Positions 20,413-27,073 of a stretch of 34,255 nt of DNA are shown here, piece by piece (position 1 is the stretch's first letter; each line of letters opens with the position of its first letter). Source of the stretch: CAZJHX01 sp964545715 (lineage in GTDB: Bacteria > Myxococcota_A > UBA9042 > GCA-2863065). A program made the translations under genes and the position numbers. The notes under the pieces are model-generated. The model did no database searches and was not told where the DNA came from. It saw nothing but the letters and a program-made list of their open reading frames with translations. The stretch spans positions 1 to 34,255 of the forward strand of contig CAZJHX010000113.1 of assembly GCA_964545715.1 (NCBI GenBank), read 5' to 3'.

Positions 20413-21014
20413 GCCGCCTCGACTTCTACTTCGACTACTCCAGCCCGTTCGCCTACCTGGGCTCCTCGCGCATCGAGGCCCTCGCGGACCGCACCAACGC
20501 CGAGCTCACCTGGCGACCAATGCTTCTCGGCGGCCTCTTCCGAAAGATCGGGGCCCCCATGGTTCCCCTCTTCGAGGCCTCCCGCCAAAAGCAGGCCTAC
20601 CTCGTAGAAGACATGAAGCGCTGGGCGGCCTTCTTCGAAGCCCCCTTCAACTGGCCCACCCGCTTCCCCATGAACACGGTCATGCCCCTGCGCATCACCC
20701 TCCTGCTCTCCGACCCCGCCCCATTCATAAAGGCGGTCTTCAGCGCCTACTGGGCCGACGACCAGGACATCGACGATCCCAACATCCTCGGAGTCATCCT
20801 TGAGACCCTCGGAGAAGACCCGGACCTCGTAAATAGAACCAACGACGCCGAGGTCAAGCAGCTGCTCATAGACGCCACCGAAGAAGCCGCCGACGCGGGA
20901 GTCTTCGGAGCCCCGACCTGCGCGGTTACCTACGAGGACCGCACCCAGCTCTTCTGGGGCCAGGATCGCTTCACGTTCGTAGAGAAGGCGCTCAAGGGCT
21001 GGCACCCCACCTGA
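20409..21014 (+). CDS. thioredoxin-fold DsbA/GST-kappa (HCCA isomerase-type) protein, copy 2
   Basis: This is a 201-aa tandem paralogue of the preceding gene. It has 'FYFDYSSPFAYLGS' at the active site, with the usual Ser of HCCA isomerase/GST kappa, then 'RPMLLGGLFRKIGAP' and the C-terminal 'GVFGAPTCAVTYEDR' and 'LFWGQDRFTFVEKAL'. It starts at a TTG (20409-20411) that overlaps the upstream TGA as TTGA, with AGGAG at 20396-20400 eight bases before; this arrangement decides the start. Likely substrates are aromatic-degradation intermediates or glutathione conjugates by family, but no degradation genes lie nearby, so the role is open. The pair probably arose by duplication and then diverged in the catalytic residue. 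Confidence 0.88.
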   Translation: MSRLDFYFDYSSPFAYLGSSRIEALADRTNAELTWRPMLLGGLFRKIGAPMVPLFEASRQKQAYLVEDMKRWAAFFEAPFNWPTRFPMNTVMPLRITLLLSDPAPFIKAVFSAYWADDQDIDDPNILGVILETLGEDPDLVNRTNDAEVKQLLIDATEEAADAGVFGAPTCAVTYEDRTQLFWGQDRFTFVEKALKGWHPT

Positions 21015-21088
21015 GCGCCCCCGCGCTCCCCCCCCAACCCCGCCTACCCCGGGGCACCTCAAGTTCTCCGGCGACCCCGGTGCGGTTC

Positions 21089-21370
21089 ATACCTCGCCGA
21101 TACCTCGCCATTCAGGCCGTGGATGCGTCATCCTCCCCCCGAATGGCGCGATACCTCGCCATTCAGGCCGTGGATGCGTCATCCTCCCCCCGAANNNNNN
21201 NNNNNNNNNNNNNNNNNNNNNNNNNNNNNNNNNNNNNNNNNNNNNNNNNNNNNNNNNNNNNNNNNNNNNNNNNNNNNNNNNNNNNNNNNNNNNNCGAATG
21301 GCGCGATACCTCGCCATTCAGGTCGTGGATGCGTCATCCTCCCCCCGAATGGCGCGATACCTCGCCATTC
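21089..21370 (+). repeat. tandem 51-bp palindromic repeat array (BIME/REP-like), interrupted by gap
   Basis: The stretch 21015-21420 holds no gene. Units of 51 bp start at 21099, 21150 and 21305, with a partial unit at each end (21089-21098 and 21356-21370). Each unit contains GGATG-CGT-CATCC, a 5-bp stem with a 3-nt loop. At each unit junction GAATGGCG and CGCCATTC form an 8-bp perfect stem around the 8-nt loop CGATACCT (21141-21164, 21296-21319, 21347-21370). Copies are nearly identical; one differs by a single base (GGTCGT for GGCCGT). The alternation of two hairpins resembles REP/BIME elements, and a RAYT-like gene ends 50 bp away. A separate CCGGGG/CCCCGG inverted repeat with a 20-nt loop lies at 21049-21080, before the array. 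True copy number is unknown because of the gap. Confidence 0.88.
21195..21294. other. 100-N assembly gap inside repeat array
   Basis: Exactly 100 N bases, the common placeholder for a gap of unknown size. The sequence just before the gap ends in CCCGAA and the sequence just after begins with CGAATG, so both flanks stop at the same phase of the repeat unit. This is what a collapsed tandem repeat looks like. Confidence 0.97.
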
Positions 21371-21420
21371 GAGGGGCTGGATTCTGCACATCGGGTGGGC
21401 CAGGTGCTTCCGCGACAGCG

Positions 21421-22185
21421 TCAGCGGCGGCTGGTCGGTCTCTGCGCTCGGAAGTCTAGTTGGAGCCGGATGGCTCTGAGAATACTCGGGTCGGGGGTTT
21501 CCGCTCGGTAGCGCGAAATCGACCTGGGGCTGGTGTTGAGAAGAGCCGCGAGGTCCTTGTTTCGGATGCGGTCGCCCGCAATGTGTACGGCTGCGCACGT
21601 CGCGGCTTGGGACTCCGGGATGCGGGCACCGAGCTTGGGCACGGCAACCGCGGCTGCGGCGGCATCTGCGAGGAGGTGGATGGGGCCGTTGGCCAGGACC
21701 AGGTCTTCCACGCCGAGGGCGGCCAAGAGGTCGGCGCGCGCGACCCTGGGGAGGACCTCACGGACCAGGGTTCTGGTGTAGGCGCCGGTGACGCGGAGAC
21801 CCAGAAGATCCGGTAGGTTGCCGCCGTCGTGGAAGGGGTCGGCGTTCGTACCGTGATGCGGCTCCTGGCCGTGGATGTAGCTGAAGAGGTTCCGGAGGTG
21901 GGCCTGCGACTCGATGGGTTTGACCCAAACCCTGGCGAAGCCTGGGACGTGGGGGCGGCGGAGGCTTATCGATATCTCCGCGCGGCGGGCCAGCTGAGCC
22001 GCTTCGCGCGCATCGCAGAGGACCATCGCGTGGAGGTGCGTGTCGGCGAGGCGAAAGGCGACGAGATGGTACCGCGGGCCCCGGTCGAGCAGGGCCTTGG
22101 CGACTCGGCGGCGCCAGCCCGGGTTGCGGGCGATGACTCGGTTGTCGCGAAGGCGAAGGACAATATGGTGGCCAAGGGGTTCCAT
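21421..22185 (-). CDS. RAYT-like Y1/HUH transposase with C-terminal helix-turn-helix
   Basis: This 254-aa protein resembles REP-associated tyrosine transposases (TnpA_REP, the IS200/IS605 HUH superfamily). The N-terminal domain has strand 'HHIVLRLRD', then 'HLVAFRLADTHLHAMVL' with the metal-binding His50-x-His52 (HUH motif). The nucleophile candidate is Tyr103 in 'LFSYIHGQEPHH', placed as in the family's 'Y-I-x-N-P' helix. This domain would nick and join single-stranded DNA at hairpin sites. The C-terminal third (about 150-254) is unlike minimal RAYTs and ends with a helix-turn-helix-like 'KDLAALLNTSPRSISRYRAE'. The gene is a single copy here, not flanked by IS ends, and sits 50 bp from a palindromic array, the arrangement known for RAYTs and their REPs. 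A leaderless promoter is likely (22192-22219). I cannot exclude a domesticated regulatory role. Confidence 0.82.
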   Translation of the reverse strand: MEPLGHHIVLRLRDNRVIARNPGWRRRVAKALLDRGPRYHLVAFRLADTHLHAMVLCDAREAAQLARRAEISISLRRPHVPGFARVWVKPIESQAHLRNLFSYIHGQEPHHGTNADPFHDGGNLPDLLGLRVTGAYTRTLVREVLPRVARADLLAALGVEDLVLANGPIHLLADAAAAAVAVPKLGARIPESQAATCAAVHIAGDRIRNKDLAALLNTSPRSISRYRAETPDPSILRAIRLQLDFRAQRPTSRR

Positions 22186-22191
22186 CGCAGA

Positions 22192-22219
22192 GAGATAGTC
22201 GCAGGCACAGCGACGTCAA
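22192..22219 (-). promoter_or_regulatory. promoter candidate of RAYT-like gene (leaderless)
   Basis: On the minus strand TTGACG (22214-22219), a 16-bp spacer and TATCTC (22192-22197) repeat the layout of the tRNA promoter in this window (TTGACA, 16 bp, TATCCT). The -10 ends 6 bp before the ATG, so transcription should start at or next to the start codon. No Shine-Dalgarno sequence precedes this ATG, which agrees. Confidence 0.5.
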
Positions 22220-22251
22220 GGGCCGCTGCAAGAAAAAGTGACCAAACAGTC

Positions 22252-23055
22252 CTAATAATGCGCTACGGAGCCCTCTACTCTCATGTGGCGCAGGGCGAGG
22301 CGGAAGGCGGCCAGGCTGAGCGGGACAACTATTATCGTAAAGACGGCCAGCACCGTCAGCGGTTGGGTCAGCTCGGCGAGGGTCTTGCCGGTCAACAGCG
22401 CCCCTCGCATCGCCTCGAGGGCGTGGGTGATGGGCAGGACCCAGGCGGCGTATTGCGCGACCGCCGGCAATGAGGACACCGGGTAGAGGACGCCGCCGAG
22501 GAGCCAGGAGAGGCCGGAAAAGAGCGCCGTGATGGGCTCCCACTGTTTCAGGACCAGGATGAAGGCCGCGCCCAGCATCCCGACGGCGCCAAAGGACAGG
22601 ATGCTCAGGGTCATGGTCGCGACCACCGCCGGAATGTCGATGTGGGGGAAGCGCGCGCCCAGGGCCAGGCCGCACAGGACGTAGATCCCGACGCGCAGCA
22701 CACTCCAGAGGAAGCGGTAGAGGGCCGACCCGATCACGATGACATGGGGCCGCGTGGGGGTCGCCAGCATGGCCTCGAGAGTGCCTACCTGCTGCGCGAG
22801 GCGGATGCCTCGGCTGAAGCCCGCGACGGACACGCTGAGATAGTCCGCGAAGGCGACGCCGATGATCGCAAACGAGAAATAGTCTCCGCCGTACGGGGTG
22901 AGGGAGTGGACCTGGCTGCCGGCCACCATTCGGGAGAGGAAGTAGACGGTCAGAATGGAGCTGGCGAGGGTCGCCACCTGATAGCCGAAGGCGATCTTGT
23001 AGCTGGTCGCGTCTATGAGGTCTTTGCGCGCGAACGCTCTGAGTTTTTGCCACAT
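22252..23055 (-). CDS. ABC-2 type transporter permease
   Basis: This 267-aa inner-membrane protein has about six hydrophobic segments and the features of ABC-2 exporters: a cytoplasmic N-terminus 'MWQKLRAFARKDLIDATSY', the coupling stretch 'GIRLAQQVGTLEAMLATPTRP', and the late 'LSWLLGGVLYPVSSLP...WVLPITHALEAMRG' pattern. Such permeases pair with one ATPase to export polysaccharide, lipid-linked glycans or drugs. The ATPase gene ends 5 bp upstream on the same strand. The substrate is unknown; nothing in the permease itself decides it. A glycosyltransferase-like gene lies on the opposite strand about 3 kb away, which weakly favours a glycan or lipid substrate. Confidence 0.92.
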   Translation of the reverse strand: MWQKLRAFARKDLIDATSYKIAFGYQVATLASSILTVYFLSRMVAGSQVHSLTPYGGDYFSFAIIGVAFADYLSVSVAGFSRGIRLAQQVGTLEAMLATPTRPHVIVIGSALYRFLWSVLRVGIYVLCGLALGARFPHIDIPAVVATMTLSILSFGAVGMLGAAFILVLKQWEPITALFSGLSWLLGGVLYPVSSLPAVAQYAAWVLPITHALEAMRGALLTGKTLAELTQPLTVLAVFTIIVVPLSLAAFRLALRHMRVEGSVAHY

Positions 23056-23060
23056 CGGAC

Positions 23061-23846
23061 TCAGGCTCCAAAGACCGATTCAAAGGCGTCGGCGACATCG
23101 TCGAAGGCGCCGTCGCCGACCAGCTTGCCCTGGTCGAGCAGCACCAGGCGAGGGCAGAAGTCCTGCATCTCGGTGACGTTGTGGGTGGCGTAGATCACCG
23201 TCATCTTCTGGGCTTCGAGCAGCTCTTCCCGCACAAAGCGACGCACTCGGCGCGCGTTTCTCGGGTCCAGGCCGCGCGTCGGCTCATCCAGCAGCAGCAC
23301 CCTCGGGCGGCCCAGCAGGCCCCTCGCCAGGGCGAGCCTCTGCCGCATCCCCGTCGAGAAGACTCGAACGGCGCGATCGGCCGGCGCCGTCAGGTCCACC
23401 GCATCCAGCACCCAGGCGACGCGGTCCGCGAGTTCGGCTCCCTGATAGCCGTGCAGTGTGGCAAAAAACTCCAGATTCTGTCGCCCCGTGAGGCGCCAGA
23501 AGTGGCTGCGCTCGTCGCCCACCGCGTAGCCGACCGTCCGCTTGAACTCCAAGTCGTCCCGCTGCGACGACAACCCGCACACGTGCACCGAGCCCTGCGT
23601 CGGCAGCAGCAGGCCCGCCACCGATCTCAAGAAGGTCGATTTGCCCGCGCCATTCGGTCCCGCAAGGCCCACCAACTCGCCCTGACCGACGGTCAGGTCC
23701 ACGCCCGCGAGGGCCGTTACCTCGGCCTTTCTCCAGTCACCGCGGAGCAGATCGCCCCAGGTCGTCGTGGGCCGGAAGGTCTTGTGTACGTCGCTGGCTA
23801 CGATGGCGTTCACAGTCGGATCTGATAGCACTCGCGATATGGACAC
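23061..23846 (-). CDS. ABC transporter ATP-binding protein
   Basis: ATPase partner of the adjacent ABC-2 permease, about 261 aa. It shows Walker A GPNGAGKS (about residues 63-70), the signature 'FSTGMRQRLALARGL', Walker B 'RVLLLDEPTRGLD' and the switch His in 'IYATHNVTEMQDF'. The region around 'SDVHKTFRPTTTWGDLLRG' resembles ATPases of the polysaccharide/Nod-factor/drug export type. I place the start at the GTG at 23844-23846, which has AGGGG five bases before it. An in-frame ATG further upstream would run through the divergent gene at 23878, so it is unlikely. GTG at 23813 is a shorter alternative. The start is only 31 bp from the divergent solute-binding-like gene, so the two promoters must overlap each other or the coding regions. 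Confidence 0.93.
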   Translation of the reverse strand: MSISRVLSDPTVNAIVASDVHKTFRPTTTWGDLLRGDWRKAEVTALAGVDLTVGQGELVGLAGPNGAGKSTFLRSVAGLLLPTQGSVHVCGLSSQRDDLEFKRTVGYAVGDERSHFWRLTGRQNLEFFATLHGYQGAELADRVAWVLDAVDLTAPADRAVRVFSTGMRQRLALARGLLGRPRVLLLDEPTRGLDPRNARRVRRFVREELLEAQKMTVIYATHNVTEMQDFCPRLVLLDQGKLVGDGAFDDVADAFESVFGA

Positions 23847-23877
23847 GGCGACCCCTGGGCTGTAAGTTCCGCAAATA

Positions 23878-25383
23878 ATGAAGTTGTCTCGGACCGCCCT
23901 CGTGATCGCTTTGCTTGTCGCTTCCGGCGCCGACGCCCAGCGCACATTCGGCACATTGACGGTGGTCGAGTCGATGCCGATCCCGGCCGGACCGAGCCCC
24001 CTAAGCGCCGCCAACGCCGCTGATTGGCGCTTCGTGGAGATGGTCTACGCGCCGCTGTTTTCCGCCGACGCCAACGGTGGATTCATGCCCTACCTGGGGG
24101 CCAAGGCGACGACCAACGCCGACGGCACCGAGCTGACCGTCTCACTGCACGACGACGCCAAATGGTCCAACGGTCGCTCTATTCAGGCCGCCGACGTCGT
24201 CTACACGTACACGCTGGCCAAAGCCGGAAAGTGGAACAAGGCCTGGACCGACACCCTGCGCCCGGTCAAAGAAGTGCGCGTCGCCGACAACGGCTTCGAC
24301 GTCGTCTTCACCCTGCGACGCAAACTGCCCAAACCCGAGAAGGTGCTCACCGTCCCGCTCATCCCAACCGGCCTCCACGGCGATAAAAGCCAATATCGCC
24401 CGCTGCCCCTCGGCGTCATCGGCGCCGGCTCCTACAAGCTGGCCGAAGACCGCGTCAACTCGCGCCTGGTCATCAACGAGCACACCCTGCGCAAGCCCAA
24501 GATCAGCGAGATCCGCATCCAGTCCGTCGGCAGCCGAGAGCTTGCCGTCGACGTCGTGCGCCTCATGGGCGACACCGTCACCTTCGACGTCGCTCCCGCC
24601 GACGCCGCCATCGTCGGCGCCGAGTTCGGCTCCCGCGTCATCCGCACCAATCAGAAGCGGCTCATCGCCCTGGCGTTCCATCCGAAAGAGTGCCTGCTGG
24701 GCGACGCCACCATCCGCAAGGCTGTGACCCACCTCGTTTATCGCCCCGAGCTCTTCGGGGCCGGCGAGGCCGTGAAGCGCTCACCGGCCCCGGTCTCCCG
24801 CGCCTCCAGCGCCTACCCGCGCGCGCTCGCCAACACGCCCCTGGCCCCCATCGAGGCCCAGAAGATCCTCTGGTGGGAGGGCAACTGGCAGCGCGAGCCG
24901 CACCAGGAGTATTTCGTCCGCAAGACCGACAAAAACGCGACCGAAGAGCTGGCGGTAGAAATGCTCGTCGACGCCGACGACCCGTACGCCGTCCGCCGCG
25001 CCGCCGTCCTCAAACACCGCTTCGCCTCGGCCGGCATCCGCCTCGACGTCGACGCCCGCCCGCGCCTGGAGTTCACAAGCCGCGTCAAATCGCGCGAGTT
25101 CCCAGCCGCCCTGGTCAGCCTCGACATCCCGGCCAACCGCTCTCTGCGCCCGCTGTTTCACTCGCGAGGCCGCGATAACATCACAAACTACAAAAACAAA
25201 GAGGTCGACAAGCTGCTCGCCCGCCGCGACACCAAGGGCGCGGTCGCCCAGATAGTCAAAGACGCGCCCATGATCTTCCTGGGCATCGCCAGCGACGTCG
25301 GCGTGGCCGGCAAAAACGTCACCATCCCCCGCGTACAGGGCCGGGGCGGCATGGCTCGTATCGACAGGTGGCAGATCCGATGA
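23878..25383 (+). CDS. family 5 extracellular solute-binding-like protein
   Basis: This 501-aa exported protein resembles peptide/nickel-type solute-binding proteins (SBP_bac_5). It has a Sec signal, 'MKLSRTALVIALLVASG' ending ADA-Q, with no lipobox Cys, so the mature protein should be periplasmic. Family marks are 'VEMVYAPLFSADANGG', 'LTVSLHDDAKWSNGRSIQAADVVYTY' (two adjacent motifs), 'VIGAGSYKLAED' and the C-terminal 'NITNYKNKEVDKLL'. The usual oligopeptide permease genes are absent from the window. It overlaps the next gene by ATGA and so begins a small operon with a beta-propeller and a glycosyltransferase-like protein. Its ligand is unknown. It may serve a transporter elsewhere, or have a non-transport role. 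Confidence 0.87.
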   Translation: MKLSRTALVIALLVASGADAQRTFGTLTVVESMPIPAGPSPLSAANAADWRFVEMVYAPLFSADANGGFMPYLGAKATTNADGTELTVSLHDDAKWSNGRSIQAADVVYTYTLAKAGKWNKAWTDTLRPVKEVRVADNGFDVVFTLRRKLPKPEKVLTVPLIPTGLHGDKSQYRPLPLGVIGAGSYKLAEDRVNSRLVINEHTLRKPKISEIRIQSVGSRELAVDVVRLMGDTVTFDVAPADAAIVGAEFGSRVIRTNQKRLIALAFHPKECLLGDATIRKAVTHLVYRPELFGAGEAVKRSPAPVSRASSAYPRALANTPLAPIEAQKILWWEGNWQREPHQEYFVRKTDKNATEELAVEMLVDADDPYAVRRAAVLKHRFASAGIRLDVDARPRLEFTSRVKSREFPAALVSLDIPANRSLRPLFHSRGRDNITNYKNKEVDKLLARRDTKGAVAQIVKDAPMIFLGIASDVGVAGKNVTIPRVQGRGGMARIDRWQIR

Positions 25384-26387
25384 TCACCCTGCTCACCACG
25401 CTGATCATCGCCGCGCCCCCCGGAGCGCCTGCTCGCGCCATCAGCGCGCCAACCGAAGAGGCGTGCCACATCCAGCTGGATGCCAGGTCCGGCGAGGTCG
25501 CGTGGGAGGTGATCACCCGCTCCGGTCGCCAGCTGCGCCGCCATAACATCGCCAAAAACCGTCCTATCGCGCCGCCCAAAGCCAGCGCGCCCGCCCGCCA
25601 GATGGGCTGGACCAAAGTCACCCGCAAGCCGCTGGTCAACACGCTCACCAACTCCGGCCGCTGGGCCGTCCAGATCGGCGGCAAGGAGCCGGCCTCCCCG
25701 TCCGCAGCCAGCGACATCCACGGCGTCGTCTCCCCCGACCGCAAAACCGTAGCGTTCGTCTCCGGCCGCAGCGGCCAGGGCGACATCTACCTGACGCCCT
25801 CCACCAAGGCCAACCAGAGCCCGCGCCGCCTCTCCAGCAGCGCGCTCCCCGACGTTCACCCAACCTGGTCGCCCACCGGCTCCCACCTGGCGTTTTTGCG
25901 CATCACCGATCGCGGACGACAGCTGGTCGTGATGTCCGGCGTCAACGGCGGCAAACTCCAGGAGCGCGTCGCAGTCGACGAGCGCGACGGCCCGCTCACC
26001 CTCTCCTGGCGCCCCGACGGCAAGCAGCTGGCCTTCTTCGGCCGGGACTGGAGCGTCGGCACCGCGCTCTACACCCTCAACCCCGACATGGGCGGCGCCT
26101 CCAAAGTCCTCGGCGACGTCAGCCAGCAGCCCGGCGGCCCCGCCTGGCTCCCCGACGGCAAGGGCGGTCACAACCTGCTCGTCGTCCGCAACGACGCGCT
26201 CGTCGTCATCGACAAGCTGGGCGAGCAGACCGTCCTGAACCCGGGCGCCTTCGGCATCGGCGAGGTCGCCGCCGGCGTTATCGGCCGCCGCACGACCGTG
26301 GTCTTTACCGCGCTGGGCCTCACCGCCGACGAGAACGCCGATCCGCGCTACCGAAAGGTCTACAAGTGGGTGGTGCCGACGCCCTGA
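25380..26387 (+). CDS. TolB-like beta-propeller (PD40) exported protein
   Basis: About 335 aa. The start ATG (25380) overlaps the preceding stop as ATGA, and the product begins with the signal-like MITLLTTLIIAAPPGAPARA. At least four PD40/WD-like blades are visible: 'VVSPDRKTVAFVSGRSGQG-DIYL', 'HPTWSPTGSHLAFLRI', 'LSWRPDGKQLAFFG' and 'PAWLPDGKGGHNLLVV'. This is the TolB C-terminal propeller pattern, but the N-terminal TolB domain and the pal/tol genes are missing, so it is not TolB itself. Likely periplasmic, perhaps a scaffold or sensor partner of the solute-binding-like protein with which it is translationally coupled. Function unknown. Confidence 0.82.
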   Translation: MITLLTTLIIAAPPGAPARAISAPTEEACHIQLDARSGEVAWEVITRSGRQLRRHNIAKNRPIAPPKASAPARQMGWTKVTRKPLVNTLTNSGRWAVQIGGKEPASPSAASDIHGVVSPDRKTVAFVSGRSGQGDIYLTPSTKANQSPRRLSSSALPDVHPTWSPTGSHLAFLRITDRGRQLVVMSGVNGGKLQERVAVDERDGPLTLSWRPDGKQLAFFGRDWSVGTALYTLNPDMGGASKVLGDVSQQPGGPAWLPDGKGGHNLLVVRNDALVVIDKLGEQTVLNPGAFGIGEVAAGVIGRRTTVVFTALGLTADENADPRYRKVYKWVVPTP

Positions 26388-27073
26388 GCGCCGGTCAGCT
26401 GTGCGTCGTTCTGCGCAGCTTCGGCAACGCCGAGATCGCCAAGGCGGTCCGCTTTCTAGCTGACTACGATCCCGTCCGACACATCGTCGTCGCCGTCGAT
26501 CCCAACCGCGATCCCGTCGACACCCCGCTGCGCCTCAGCGTCCGCAGCTGGCCGATCACCGTCGCCGCATTTCACGCCGAGCCCTACGGCTGGGCGCGCT
26601 CACTCAACACCGCCCTGGGCATTTTGCCGCTGCTGACCGAGCCCGCGCTGGTGTGGACGCTCTCCAACGAGGTCAACGTCACGCCGGCACAGCTCGACGC
26701 CATGATCACGGCCGCCTCCCACGAGGACGCCATCTGCGGGTTTGCCACATTCGCCGACCGCGCCGAGCCGTCCTATCGCGTGCCCCGCAACACCTGCTGC
26801 GTCTGGCGCCGCGACGTCCTCTCCGACCTGAACGGCTTCTATGAAGGCGGCGACAGCACCGGCGGTATGGAGGACTACGAGCTGATCCTGCGCGCTCATG
26901 AACAGACGGGACGCCTCCCCACGCTCGCCGCTACGGACGTCTCACTGTCGATCCGCCCTGAGACCGACATGGACGCCAAGCTGGCCCTCGAAGCAAGCGC
27001 AATGTCGGCGGCTGAGGCCCTGCATTCCCCCGCCACCGTCGCCGCCGTCCGGCGCCACCTCAGGCTACTTTGA
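26366..27073 (+). CDS. GT-A fold glycosyltransferase-like protein (family 2-like)
   Basis: A cytoplasmic protein of 235 aa. The N-terminus 'LCVVLRSFGNAEIAKAVRFL' (cited as one strand-helix unit) and 'HIVVAVDPNRDP' look like the nucleotide-binding half of a family 2 glycosyltransferase. 'GGMEDYEL' at residues 166-173 matches the acceptor-side ED motif of such enzymes. I see no DxD metal motif; the place where it would fall reads 'LSNEVN', so catalysis may be altered or lost. The GTG start (26366) lies 22 bp inside the end of the propeller gene, with AAAGG seven bases upstream, and no later in-frame start gives a complete fold. It ends in a 9-bp overlap with the convergent amylase gene. The substrate is unknown. 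Confidence 0.72.
   Translation: MGGADALSAGQLCVVLRSFGNAEIAKAVRFLADYDPVRHIVVAVDPNRDPVDTPLRLSVRSWPITVAAFHAEPYGWARSLNTALGILPLLTEPALVWTLSNEVNVTPAQLDAMITAASHEDAICGFATFADRAEPSYRVPRNTCCVWRRDVLSDLNGFYEGGDSTGGMEDYELILRAHEQTGRLPTLAATDVSLSIRPETDMDAKLALEASAMSAAEALHSPATVAAVRRHLRLL

Noticed and set aside
21089..21370. Possible CRISPR array
   Set aside because: The 51-bp units are directly adjacent with no unique spacers, each contains internal palindromes, and no cas genes are present.
21080..21511. Open frames with 17-residue periodic peptides through the repeat array
   Set aside because: A 51-bp period is divisible by three, so frames stay open by chance. The frames cross 100 N bases and have no ribosome site or known product.
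23847..24014. Longer N-terminus of the ABC ATPase (in-frame ATG at 24014)
   Set aside because: It would overlap the signal peptide and start of the divergent solute-binding-like gene by 137 bp. The GTG at 23846 has a better ribosome site and gives a normal ATPase length.
25380..26387. Calling the propeller gene tolB
   Set aside because: Only the PD40 propeller part is seen. The N-terminal TolB domain and the tol-pal neighbours are missing.
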